Under the pieces are notes generated by a model. The model was not told the DNA's origin, made no database searches, and was given only the letters and a program-made list of their open reading frames with translations. A program made the position numbers and the translations under genes. DNA of 8,209 nucleotides from Alphaproteobacteria bacterium (GTDB taxonomy: Bacteria; Pseudomonadota; Alphaproteobacteria; Rhodobacterales; Rhodobacteraceae): positions 1 through 8,209 of the forward strand of contig JAADIC010000058.1 of NCBI GenBank assembly GCA_013151535.1, read 5' to 3'. This document shows, one piece after another, positions 1 to 5,596 of the stretch. Within the stretch, counting starts at the first letter, position 1. Each line of letters starts with the position of its first letter.

Positions 1-567
1 ATCGACAAAGCCGATATCAAGCGGATCCTCGCGCCGTGTCCAGCCGATGATGAAATCCGAACCCCGCAGACCCGCCGCCGCCAATGCACCCGGGATGGAT
101 TTGTGCAAACCGTAAAACGCGAATGCCCGATCAAGGGCCACATCTGTCAGGCCTTCAATCTCGGGGCGCTCGCCCTTTTCGGCCAACCATTCGGCGATCT
201 TTTCGTATTCTGGATCATAAAGCGGGGTATAGATGATCCGGTGAATGGTCGTCGCCGGAACCCCGTGACTGCGCAACACACTGGCCGCCTTGTTGGTTGG
301 GGCCAAAACCGCCAAGGTGCGGCGGTCCTTACGCGGCTTGCCCTCGTAGTCACCCGAGATCAGGTCAACCCCCGCCTCGACCAACTCGTCCACCATGCGC
401 GCCAGCAGCATGGTTTTGCCCGAACCGGCCTTGCCCAGCACTGCCACGAGGCGCGATTTGCCGCCGCCTTCAGGCAGCAGCGTATCGTTGGCCAGATCAA
501 CGCCAGCCTTCAGCAGCGCGTCGCTGATACGGTCGTAAGCCTCGGCCTGATCTTCGGAAAACTGCAT
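1..567 (-). CDS. RecD-like AAA ATPase / DNA helicase, N-terminal part (runs off the window)
   Basis: The 189 visible residues begin MQFSEDQ, which resembles the glutamine-containing N-terminal motif of SF1 helicases. A P-loop (Walker A) GKAGSGKT follows at residues 45-52. Motif Ia is LAPTNKAA (about residues 88-95), followed by TIHRIIY near residues 107-113. This order is typical of RecD/RecD2-type superfamily 1B helicases, which use ATP to unwind DNA. The visible part ends at GFVD, just where a Walker B (DExS-like) motif would be expected, so motifs III-VI and any partner-binding domain lie outside the window. The ATG at 565-567 is preceded by AAGG about six bases upstream. The gene lies 57 bp downstream of luxI on the same strand, with no obvious terminator between them, so cotranscription with luxI is plausible. 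A general AAA ATPase is the alternative, but PTNKAA and TIHR favour a helicase. Its role in this neighbourhood is unknown. Confidence 0.85.
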   Translation of the reverse strand, partial: MQFSEDQAEAYDRISDALLKAGVDLANDTLLPEGGGKSRLVAVLGKAGSGKTMLLARMVDELVEAGVDLISGDYEGKPRKDRRTLAVLAPTNKAASVLRSHGVPATTIHRIIYTPLYDPEYEKIAEWLAEKGERPEIEGLTDVALDRAFAFYGLHKSIPGALAAAGLRGSDFIIGWTRREDPLDIGFVD

Positions 568-624
568 TTACTGCCCTTGTTTTCCCAAGGTGATAGCCGC
601 TTGCGCGCTTGCACACCAGCCGGA

Positions 625-1248
625 TCAGGCGATTTGGGCCGCGCCAAAGGCATTGTCGAACCAAAGGCCGGCTGCCTCGGGATCAACCTTGGCACTCTTT
701 TGCAGTCGCGCAAACGGGGCAGCCTTGAAATCCCACAAACCAACGCTGATCGCATCGCGGCCCTGCCCGTCCGTGCCCAGAACCTCGGGCCGCCAGCCAA
801 GTGCAGCGTAGACGCGGATCATGCGCGTATCAAAAACCCCGACCGCATGGGCCAGATGAAACCGTTTTCCCAGTTCGGCAGCCGCCAGCATCAAACGCGC
901 CGCCGTCAGCCCGGCCTTGGCGCGGGGCGAGATACAGAACCGTGTGCATTCCCAGATCAGCGGGCTGGCAATGGTCACGCCATCCGTCAGATGCTGGAAA
1001 TGATCGTTAACCATCACCGGCCCCGTGGTTGGTAAAAACCGCATGGAGCCGCCATGAGTGCCGTCTTCAAGCTGCCAGATCACATAGAGCGGGTTCTGCA
1101 CGTCATATTCGTCGCGCTCGCATCCACTTTTATCCACCTGCACCGGCCACTTCAATCGGCTGGAAAACTGGGCGGCGCGGTCGGCGAACATTGAATTGGA
1201 AAGGGTGGAGTTTGCGGCCAGTTGGTCGCCATACAAAAATCGTATCAT
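625..1248 (-). CDS. luxI: Acyl-homoserine-lactone synthase, LuxI family
   Basis: This 207-residue protein should make an N-acyl-homoserine lactone signal in the cytoplasm from S-adenosylmethionine and an acyl carrier, as known for the LuxI family. The residues conserved across LuxI proteins are all visible in order: R24, F28, W34, D46, D49, R70, F84, E100 and R103. The local contexts are FADRAAQF, RDEYDVQNPLYV, GSMRFLPT and IWECTRF. Length and spacing match the family, so the enzyme looks intact. The ATG at 1246-1248 has AGGA seven bases upstream. Acyl chain length cannot be read from the sequence. A LuxR-type regulator lies upstream on the same strand after a 340-bp gap, an unusually wide spacing for an adjacent luxR-luxI pair, and a RecD-like gene follows downstream. 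The gap contains dyads that could bind the regulator. The family call is secure; the symbol is generic. Confidence 0.95.
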   Translation of the reverse strand: MIRFLYGDQLAANSTLSNSMFADRAAQFSSRLKWPVQVDKSGCERDEYDVQNPLYVIWQLEDGTHGGSMRFLPTTGPVMVNDHFQHLTDGVTIASPLIWECTRFCISPRAKAGLTAARLMLAAAELGKRFHLAHAVGVFDTRMIRVYAALGWRPEVLGTDGQGRDAISVGLWDFKAAPFARLQKSAKVDPEAAGLWFDNAFGAAQIA

Positions 1249-1273
1249 CGAAAATTCCTGCTAAATGCGCAGA

Positions 1274-1304
1274 ATTAACCGATGACGGTTTAAGGGTTTC
1301 TCAA
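1274..1304 (-). promoter_or_regulatory. Candidate luxI promoter (TTGAGA / GTTAAT)
   Basis: On the minus strand, TTGAGA (1304-1299) lies 19 bp before GTTAAT (1279-1274), giving a start about 20 bases ahead of the luxI ATG. The spacer is long and the -10 matches only four of six bases, so this is tentative. A dyad, AACCG-N4-CGGTT (1277-1290), overlaps the -10. A better -35 (TTGACA, 1440-1435) lies further upstream but has no good -10 partner. Confidence 0.25.
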
Positions 1305-1360
1305 CGAACGGGCGAAAAAATTTTCTGCAACGGCACGGTGTCTTGAACCTCGCCCACGCT

Positions 1361-1377
1361 ATCTGACCCGCTCAGGT
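1361..1377. promoter_or_regulatory. lux-box-like imperfect dyad upstream of luxI
   Basis: On the minus strand the site reads ACCTGA, five bases, then TCAGAT. The half-sites are complementary at five of six positions, and ACCTG matches the outer half-site of the classic Vibrio lux box. It is 17 bp rather than the usual 20 and is centred about 120 bp before the luxI start. It is a plausible binding site for the neighbouring LuxR protein, but no clear -10 is found at the usual distance, so this is only a candidate. Confidence 0.3.
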
Positions 1378-1470
1378 GCGCAGGCGTTGTCTGAATGGGG
1401 GATATGTTTACGCAAAAAACGCTGCGGGCAGCTATGTCAATGTCGAGATCTACAGGCGGCTGGAGGTCTG

Positions 1471-1492
1471 AATAATTTTATCGAAAATTATT
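1471..1492. repeat. AT-rich palindrome, 9-bp arms
   Basis: The arms AATAATTTT and AAAATTATT are perfectly complementary around ATCG. There is no GC-rich stem or T-tail, so an operator is more likely than an intrinsic terminator. It lies 29 bp (centre to centre) from the second palindrome at 1500-1521. Confidence 0.65.
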
Positions 1493-1499
1493 CCCGCTA

Positions 1500-1521
1500 A
1501 AAATCTTTCGGGAAAGATTTT
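1500..1521. repeat. Perfect palindrome, 10-bp arms, downstream of luxR
   Basis: The arms AAAATCTTTC and GAAAGATTTT flank a two-base centre, GG. On the minus (transcribed) strand it lies 68 bases after the luxR stop and ends in TTTTT, so it could be a weak AT-rich terminator of luxR. Its size, symmetry and the neighbouring 22-bp palindrome also fit an operator pair. Sequence alone does not decide between these. Confidence 0.7.
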
Positions 1522-1588
1522 CTTCTTGAGCGATTCGATCACATTCGGTTTGACCCTTTGAGGCCGCGCAGATTTAATGAACGAGGCC

Positions 1589-2302
1589 CTAAACGATGAT
1601 CTTGCCGCGCGCCATTGCCAGCGCCACCGCATGCGTGGTGTTGGCAGCCCCCAGCTTGAAGCGCGCGCTTTCGATATAGACCCTTAGGGTATGTTCCGAA
1701 ATCGACAGGCTGTCCGCCGCGTGGCCCCGACTTTTGCCCATTCCGATCAGGGTCAGCACATCCAGTTCGCGCGGCGACAGCGGCTGATCCGGCAGCTTGT
1801 CGGTGCCGCGCTCGATCTCCAACGCTTTTTGGTTCAGATAATGGGCGATCAGCAGCAAATCCTGCACATGGGCATTGGTAAACGTGGCCCATTCTTGGTC
1901 CGAACAGCGGTGATTGACTGTGAACAGGGCAAACTGCCCGTTTGGCCCGCGGATCGGGATCGAAAACCCCTGATTGCCGACACCCGCATCCGTTGCCTCA
2001 AGCAGGAATGATTTCACCGCCTTGCCGGACCAGTCCAACTGCTTCCAGTCCACGGGGTGGAACCGCTGGTAACAGCCCAGCACAACCGGATCAATCCGCC
2101 CGAAATCACGGTCCAGATAATGATCGACCCAGTCAAGGCTGTAGGTCAAAGCGGCGTAAGGCTCGCCCGCGGAATTGATCGAGTGGTAAACGAAATGTTC
2201 AACCTGATAGAGGCCTTGCAGCTCCTCGATCAGGGATTGGAACCCTTCAAATGTTGTCACCTGCTGCAAGCGCTCGATGAACGCCACAATCCTGCTTTGC
2301 AT
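1589..2302 (-). CDS. luxR: LuxR-type autoinducer-binding transcriptional regulator
   Basis: This is a quorum-sensing transcription factor expected to bind the acyl-homoserine lactone made by the adjacent LuxI and then DNA. From the ATG at 2300-2302 it is 237 residues, close to TraR. The six ligand-domain residues conserved in TraR (W57, Y61, D70, P71, W85, G113) are matched by W58, Y62, D71, P72, W86 and G112. In the C-terminal GerE-type helix-turn-helix, TraR E178, L182 and G188 are matched by E179, L183 and G189, followed by ISEHTLRVYI as recognition region. The protein therefore looks intact. An in-frame ATG at 2330-2332 would add ten residues, but neither start has a convincing ribosome site. 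I chose the shorter form because it fits TraR spacing and reduces overlap with the upstream small gene. Its reading frame overlaps that gene by 56 bp, so the two are probably cotranscribed and translationally coupled. Confidence 0.93.
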   Translation of the reverse strand: MQSRIVAFIERLQQVTTFEGFQSLIEELQGLYQVEHFVYHSINSAGEPYAALTYSLDWVDHYLDRDFGRIDPVVLGCYQRFHPVDWKQLDWSGKAVKSFLLEATDAGVGNQGFSIPIRGPNGQFALFTVNHRCSDQEWATFTNAHVQDLLLIAHYLNQKALEIERGTDKLPDQPLSPRELDVLTLIGMGKSRGHAADSLSISEHTLRVYIESARFKLGAANTTHAVALAMARGKIIV

Positions 2303-2459
2303 AATTTTGACCCGAGGCTGCTTGCAGCCCATCCAGCTTCAATTCTGCCGCAGCAACGAGGATTGAATCATCAAGCTGTTCAGCCAGCCCCATCAGGCCA
2401 TTTGCCGATGCAAAGTTTTTCAGGTCCGTCAGGACATCAATCATCCATTCTTGCGACAT
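2247..2459 (-). CDS. Small hypothetical protein (70 residues) overlapping luxR
   Basis: I cannot name this protein. It begins MSQEWMIDVLTDLKNFA, continues NGLMGLAEQLDDSILVAAAEL, and looks acidic and helical through about residue 43, with no signal peptide or membrane segment. The remaining residues (about 44-70) are read from DNA that also encodes the luxR start and look less protein-like, so the conserved part may be only the first two thirds. The ATG at 2457-2459 has GAGG upstream at good spacing and a credible promoter at 2514-2542. Because its coding region runs into luxR, it is likely translated from the same message and may couple or tune luxR expression. I believe similar short proteins occur near luxR genes of roseobacters but cannot confirm this. 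A frameshift near codon 44 would also explain the odd tail. Confidence 0.7.
   Translation of the reverse strand: MSQEWMIDVLTDLKNFASANGLMGLAEQLDDSILVAAAELKLDGLQAASGQNYAKQDCGVHRALAAGDNI
2316..2329 (-). promoter_or_regulatory. Hairpin just upstream of the luxR start
   Basis: GGCTG and CAGCC pair around CAAG (the arms extend to 6 bp if the loop is two bases). The hairpin lies exactly between the two candidate luxR ATGs, inside the coding region of the overlapping small gene. It could limit luxR initiation unless ribosomes from the small gene open it. This is inference; the complementarity itself is visible. Confidence 0.4.
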
Positions 2460-2479
2460 ATGCAGCCTCGCGTGGTTTG

Positions 2480-2496
2480 GTTAACAAAGTATTAAC
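2480..2496. repeat. GTTAA-N7-TTAAC dyad in the leader of the small gene/luxR
   Basis: GTTAA (2480-2484) and TTAAC (2492-2496) form an inverted repeat about 10-25 bases downstream of the predicted transcription start, between it and the ribosome site of the small gene. This is a typical place for a repressor operator, but no binding protein can be named. Confidence 0.35.
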
Positions 2497-2513
2497 ACAA
2501 TCTTAGCACGAGT

Positions 2514-2542
2514 AGTATTTGAGATAAATTCACCTATTTCAA
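2514..2542 (-). promoter_or_regulatory. Promoter for the small gene and luxR
   Basis: On the minus strand TTGAAA (2542-2537, five of six -35 bases) is followed 17 bp later by AATACT (2519-2514, four of six -10 bases). The predicted start near 2507 leaves a leader of about 48 bases. It separates the quorum-sensing genes from ccr, which ends upstream at 2660. Confidence 0.55.
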
Positions 2543-2606
2543 CTCCCCCAAAATGGCGAGGGGACGCTGCGTAAGTAGCTGTAAACACACAATCGAACAG
2601 ATTAAC

Positions 2607-2624
2607 GCCGCCCGCCCGGGCGGC
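2607..2624 (-). terminator. GC hairpin after ccr, possible terminator
   Basis: GCCGCCC and GGGCGGC pair in a 7-bp stem with a four-base loop, about 36 bases after the ccr stop. The following minus-strand bases (GTTAATCTGTTCG) are T-rich but contain no continuous T-run, so termination may be partial and some readthrough into luxR is possible. Confidence 0.45.
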
Positions 2625-2659
2625 TCGTCACCGATTCTTAGCCCACGTTCATTCAGGGC

Positions 2660-3955
2660 TTACCGTTCTTGGCTCGCCTCTAGCGTGTCTTCAAAGGTGC
2701 GCAGACCAGCCGTCGGCGCGCTGACCAGCACCGCCATATTGCCGGGCTTATGCTCGTTCTTGCGCATCTTGACATGGGCATCCGGGATCTGATCCCACGG
2801 GAACACTTCGGACATACAGGGATCAAGACGCCTCTCCAGCATAAGCTGATTGGCCGAACTCGCTTGCTTCAAATTGGCGAAATGGCTGCCCTGCACCCGC
2901 TTTTGGTGCATCCACAAATAGCGCGCATCCATGGTCAGATTATAGCCTGTTGTGCCAGCACAAATCACCACCATGCCACCCTTTTTACACACGAAAACCG
3001 ATACCGGAAACGTCGCCTCGCCGGGATGTTCAAACACCATGTCGACATTGTTGCCCTTGCCGGTGATCTCCCAAATCGCTTTACCAAATTTGCGGGTCTC
3101 GCCGAACCATGTCTTGTACGCGTCGGTGTTCACGGTCGGCATTTGCCCCCAGCAATTGAAATCCTTGCGGTTGATGACCCCTTTGGCCCCAAGCGACAGC
3201 ACAAAATCGCGTTTGCTTTCATCTGAAATCACACCAATGGCGTTGGCACCGGCGGTGTTTATCAACTGGATCGCGAACGAGCCAAGCCCGCCGGACGCGC
3301 CCCAGACCAGCACGTTTTGGCCGGGCTTCAGGGTGTGCGGGCGATGGCCGAACAACATGCGATAGGCGGTGGCCAGCGTCAGGGTGTAACAGGCACTTTC
3401 CTCCCATGTCAGGTGGCGCGGGCGGTGCATCAGTTGTTGCGCCTGAACGCGGGTGAACTGGGCAAAGCTGCCATCCGGTGTCTCGTAGCCCCAAATCCGC
3501 TGGCTGGTGGAAAACATCGGGTCACCGCCGTTGCATTCCTCGTCATCGCCATCGTCCTGATTGCAATGCACCACAACTTCCTGACCAACGCGCCAGCGTT
3601 TCACCTTGTCGCCTACGGCCCAGATGATGCCGGATGCATCCGATCCGGCCACATGGTAATCCGCCTTGTGGATGTCAAAAGGCGAGATCGGGATGCCCAG
3701 ACCAGCCCAGACACCGTTGTAATTCACACCCGCCGCCATAACGAAAATCAGCACCTCGTGGCTGTCGAGGGGCGGGGTCGGAACCACCTCCATCTGCATG
3801 CTTTTGTCGGGTTCCCCATGGCGGTCACGGCGAATGGCCCAGGCGTACATATTCTTTGGCACATAGCCCAGGGGCGGGATTTCACCGATTTCGTAAAGGT
3901 CTTTTTCCTCGGCCTCGTAAGGGGCAATTTCGGTCATGTCGTCCAGCGGGGCCAT
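2660..3955 (-). CDS. ccr: Crotonyl-CoA carboxylase/reductase
   Basis: This cytoplasmic enzyme of the ethylmalonyl-CoA pathway reductively carboxylates crotonyl-CoA with NADPH and CO2 to (2S)-ethylmalonyl-CoA. The 431-residue protein begins MAPLDDMTEIAPYEA and closely matches Rhodobacter Ccr as I know it. Visible family blocks are DLYEIGEIPPLGYVPKNMYA (about 19-38), AGVNYNGVWAGLG (75-87), the QDDGDDEECNGGDPMF stretch (133-148), the NADPH-binding loop WGASGGLGS (218-226) and MHQKRVQGSHFANLKQ (349-364). N80 and H350 seem to correspond to the CO2-binding Asn and His described in the Kitasatospora enzyme; that placement is from memory. An upstream in-frame ATG at 4081 would add 42 unrelated residues, but the start at 3953-3955 has GGAGA five bases upstream and matches family length. 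The promoter is overlapped by a tandem repeat. A divided acyltransferase gene lies upstream and ecm is divergent beyond it. Confidence 0.97.
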   Translation of the reverse strand: MAPLDDMTEIAPYEAEEKDLYEIGEIPPLGYVPKNMYAWAIRRDRHGEPDKSMQMEVVPTPPLDSHEVLIFVMAAGVNYNGVWAGLGIPISPFDIHKADYHVAGSDASGIIWAVGDKVKRWRVGQEVVVHCNQDDGDDEECNGGDPMFSTSQRIWGYETPDGSFAQFTRVQAQQLMHRPRHLTWEESACYTLTLATAYRMLFGHRPHTLKPGQNVLVWGASGGLGSFAIQLINTAGANAIGVISDESKRDFVLSLGAKGVINRKDFNCWGQMPTVNTDAYKTWFGETRKFGKAIWEITGKGNNVDMVFEHPGEATFPVSVFVCKKGGMVVICAGTTGYNLTMDARYLWMHQKRVQGSHFANLKQASSANQLMLERRLDPCMSEVFPWDQIPDAHVKMRKNEHKPGNMAVLVSAPTAGLRTFEDTLEASQER

Positions 3956-3972
3956 AGGGTTCTCCAATCTCT

Positions 3973-4002
3973 GCTGCGTTGCAGAATGCTGCAATGCAGA
4001 AT
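3973..4002. promoter_or_regulatory. Tandem 15-bp repeat operator in the ccr promoter
   Basis: On the plus strand GCTGCGTTGCAGAAT (3973-3987) is immediately followed by GCTGCAATGCAGAAT (3988-4002), identical at 13 of 15 positions. Within them is a perfect dyad TTGCAG-N4-CTGCAA (3979-3994), and CTGCA-T-TGCAG-type symmetry occurs in the second unit. The repeats cover the predicted -10 and start site and lie 18-47 bp ahead of the ccr ATG. TGCA-centred sites separated by short spacers recall the TTTGCAAA-type sites reported for ScfR/RamB-family acyl-CoA regulators such as PccR, but that link is inference. Confidence 0.7.
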
Positions 4003-4011
4003 TGTCGTCAA
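3983..4011 (-). promoter_or_regulatory. Candidate ccr promoter (TTGACG / CATTCT)
   Basis: On the minus strand TTGACG (4011-4006) is followed after 17 bp by CATTCT (3988-3983). The -35 matches five of six bases and the -10 three of six, giving a start about 20 bases before the ccr ATG. The tandem repeat lies across spacer and -10, so a bound protein would compete with or reposition RNA polymerase. Confidence 0.45.
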
Positions 4012-4022
4012 GTCTGTTGATT

Positions 4023-4041
4023 AGGTAAGTGTCACTTATCT
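4023..4041. promoter_or_regulatory. 19-bp dyad upstream of the ccr -35
   Basis: TAAGTG and CACTTA (4026-4031 and 4033-4038) are a perfect inverted repeat around one base, and the symmetry extends to AG...CT with a single mismatched pair. It is centred about 56 bp before the predicted ccr start, where activators often bind. No regulator is assigned. Confidence 0.45.
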
Positions 4042-4104
4042 TTGTGTTTCGCAAGGTAACATCCGCATGAAAATACTGCAATTCGGGTAATTAATTGCCG
4101 TTTT

Positions 4105-4470
4105 CTAGGATTTCTTGGTTGTTTTCTTGCGAGTCGATTTCTTCGTCGCCTTGCGAAGATGCGCAATCGAGTTGGCGTAATAGGTCACCAGTGGCTTTTC
4201 CTCGGGCTTCATGGTGAACTTTCCACCTTCGTCCTCGATCACCAGATGGCGCAGGATCAGCGTGCGCAAACCGTTTTCAACCGCATAATCCTCGTCCTCG
4301 CGGGGCATATGGACATAAACACCCTGAGCGGCAAAATCCGCCAGCAAGCTGTGACAGCGGGCTTTGATTTCAAGACGGCTAAGCGGCTTACGCGCGTCCT
4401 TGATAACGGTGCAGACCAGCGGAACCGGCAGCACCGGGATCACCTCGGTCACCTTGTCCATCAGGCGCAC
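4105..4470 (-). CDS. Acyltransferase C-terminal segment in a separate frame
   Basis: This reading frame gives 121 residues if read from the GTG at 4468-4470, or 118 from the ATG at 4459-4461. It contains no acyltransferase catalytic block. Its RLMDKVTEVIPVLPVPLV opening and mixed helical middle look like the C-terminal part of PlsB-like glycerol-3-phosphate acyltransferases, and it joins smoothly onto the upstream gene if one base is added. It ends in a strongly basic tail (RKATKKSTRKKTTKKS). The ATG overlaps the upstream stop as TGATG, the classic arrangement for coupled reinitiation, so two polypeptides could also be made. I cannot tell a disabling frameshift, a sequencing error and a true split gene apart from this sequence alone. 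No independent ribosome site is evident. A function separate from the upstream segment is unlikely. Confidence 0.7.
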   Translation of the reverse strand: MRLMDKVTEVIPVLPVPLVCTVIKDARKPLSRLEIKARCHSLLADFAAQGVYVHMPREDEDYAVENGLRTLILRHLVIEDEGGKFTMKPEEKPLVTYYANSIAHLRKATKKSTRKKTTKKS

Positions 4471-5528
4471 GCCAAGGTTTCAATGATCTGCGAAATCTCG
4501 GCCCCGTCATTCTCGCGTACAAAATCTTTCAGCGATATGGGCCGCCCGAAACTTACACAAGCGTAACCGAAGCGATAGAACCGGCGCGTCATGCGCAGCC
4601 AAGTTTGCTTCATCACAAAGGAAAAGAACACGTCACCGCGAAACTTGAAGGTTCGCCTGCCCTCGGGATCAACTCGCGTCAGCACCCGATCTTCAAGCAC
4701 CCGGTCATAGTTGAGACCGACAGGAATAAAGACCACGTCACGCGGGCTTTCAAGGTTGAAGCCGTCCAGAATATAGCTGAGCAAACCCAGCTTGGCCTCT
4801 TTCGGTTTACCATCCAGACTTAGCCCGCCTTCGGGGAAAATCGCCTGCGACACACCGCCTTCGGTCGCCATCTGCACATAACGCGCCAAAACACGGCGAT
4901 ACATCTGGTTGCGCGAGCGCCGGCGGATAAAATAACCGCCCATGGATTTTATCACCTGCTGTAGCGGCCAGACCCGCGCCCATTCACCCACGGCATAAGA
5001 CAGGGCCGAGCGTTCCGAGGCCAGATAGGTCACCAACACATAATCCATGTTCGAGCGGTGGTTCATGATGAAAATCACCGTCGCCTCGGGGTCGACTCTG
5101 GCCAGACTGTCATCATCCATAAAGCCGACCCGCACCCGAAACAGCGATTGGCTGATCCAGCGCGACAGGCGGATGGCGAAACCGAAATAGGCGAAAGCCG
5201 AAAACGAGGGTACGATTTCGGTGGCATAGGTCTTTGCCATCTCGGTCGCCACATCCAGCGGAATACCTTCCTCGGCCGCATGGGCGTTCACCGCCTCCAC
5301 AACCTTTGGGTCGTGCAGCAACCGGTCGATCATCACCTTGCGCCGGGTCAACTTGAAAGGCTGGATGCGCAATTGCAACCGGTCGTTCAGCTTTTCAATG
5401 GCGCGGTTGAAACGGCGGCGCATGTACCAACGGGCCGAGGGCATTAACATGCGATCCAGAACAGCGACCAGTGCAAGAATCGCACCAATCAAAGCCAGCC
5501 AATAAGGGATTTCCACGGCGTCGAACAT
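4461..5528 (-). CDS. Glycerol-3-phosphate acyltransferase-like protein, catalytic part (possibly frameshifted)
   Basis: This 355-residue protein has all four glycerolipid acyltransferase blocks: NHRSNMD with H157 and D162 (the HX4D catalytic motif), GGYFIRR (197-203), FPEGGLS (231-237) and FIPVGLNYDRV (267-277). The family transfers an acyl chain to glycerol 3-phosphate or lysophosphatidate at the inner membrane, the first steps of phospholipid synthesis. A hydrophobic segment near residues 8-22 probably anchors it. The GGYFIRR and IPV-Y blocks favour a PlsB-like rather than PlsC-like assignment. It ends abruptly with TLACA, and the following family-like segment continues in the next frame (4105-4470); joining them after T351-L352 gives about 474 residues. 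The ATG at 5526-5528 lacks a strong ribosome site, but the membrane segment supports it. It lies between ccr and divergent ecm. Confidence 0.85.
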   Translation of the reverse strand: MFDAVEIPYWLALIGAILALVAVLDRMLMPSARWYMRRRFNRAIEKLNDRLQLRIQPFKLTRRKVMIDRLLHDPKVVEAVNAHAAEEGIPLDVATEMAKTYATEIVPSFSAFAYFGFAIRLSRWISQSLFRVRVGFMDDDSLARVDPEATVIFIMNHRSNMDYVLVTYLASERSALSYAVGEWARVWPLQQVIKSMGGYFIRRRSRNQMYRRVLARYVQMATEGGVSQAIFPEGGLSLDGKPKEAKLGLLSYILDGFNLESPRDVVFIPVGLNYDRVLEDRVLTRVDPEGRRTFKFRGDVFFSFVMKQTWLRMTRRFYRFGYACVSFGRPISLKDFVRENDGAEISQIIETLACA

Positions 5529-5596
5529 CCGAAGTAAGGTACAGCAAAAATATCGCGGGTCCAGTGTCGAGTTTTACCTTGGCCCTTGCCCTTTAT

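Larger units (their letters stand above)
1249..1588. other. 340-bp luxR-luxI intergenic region, AT-rich, no convincing gene
   Basis: This gap separates the luxR stop from the luxI start, both on the minus strand. It holds two AT-rich palindromes (1471-1492 and 1500-1521), a lux-box-like dyad (1361-1377), a smaller dyad near luxI (1275-1293) and a weak promoter candidate. A short GC stem GCTG-CCCG-CAGC followed by T6 (minus strand, about 1416-1432) could be a weak terminator. I see no ORF here with protein-like character; the reading frame running out of the luxR 3' end spans both palindromes and looks non-coding. An untranslated RNA or a long luxI leader cannot be excluded. Confidence 0.6.

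Noticed and set aside
568..624. CCTTG...CAAGG small hairpin between luxI and the helicase gene as a terminator
   Set aside because: Five-base stem without a T-run and overlapping the helicase ribosome site; more likely chance.
103..1035. Long plus-strand ORF (310 codons) over the helicase and luxI genes
   Set aside because: It lies antisense to two well-supported genes, spans the gap between them and has no recognisable domain; a shadow of high-GC codon structure.
1450..1632. 60-codon minus-strand ORF crossing the end of luxR and the palindromes
   Set aside because: Starts inside luxR in another frame and its tail is dictated by the palindromes; no ribosome site, composition unlike a conserved protein.
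3317..4024. Plus-strand ORF of 235 codons opposite ccr
   Set aside because: Antisense to the strongly conserved ccr coding sequence; no domain or ribosome site seen.
3956..4081. N-terminal extension of Ccr from an upstream ATG
   Set aside because: The 42 extra residues run through the promoter repeats and do not match the family; the ATG at 3953-3955 has a good ribosome site.
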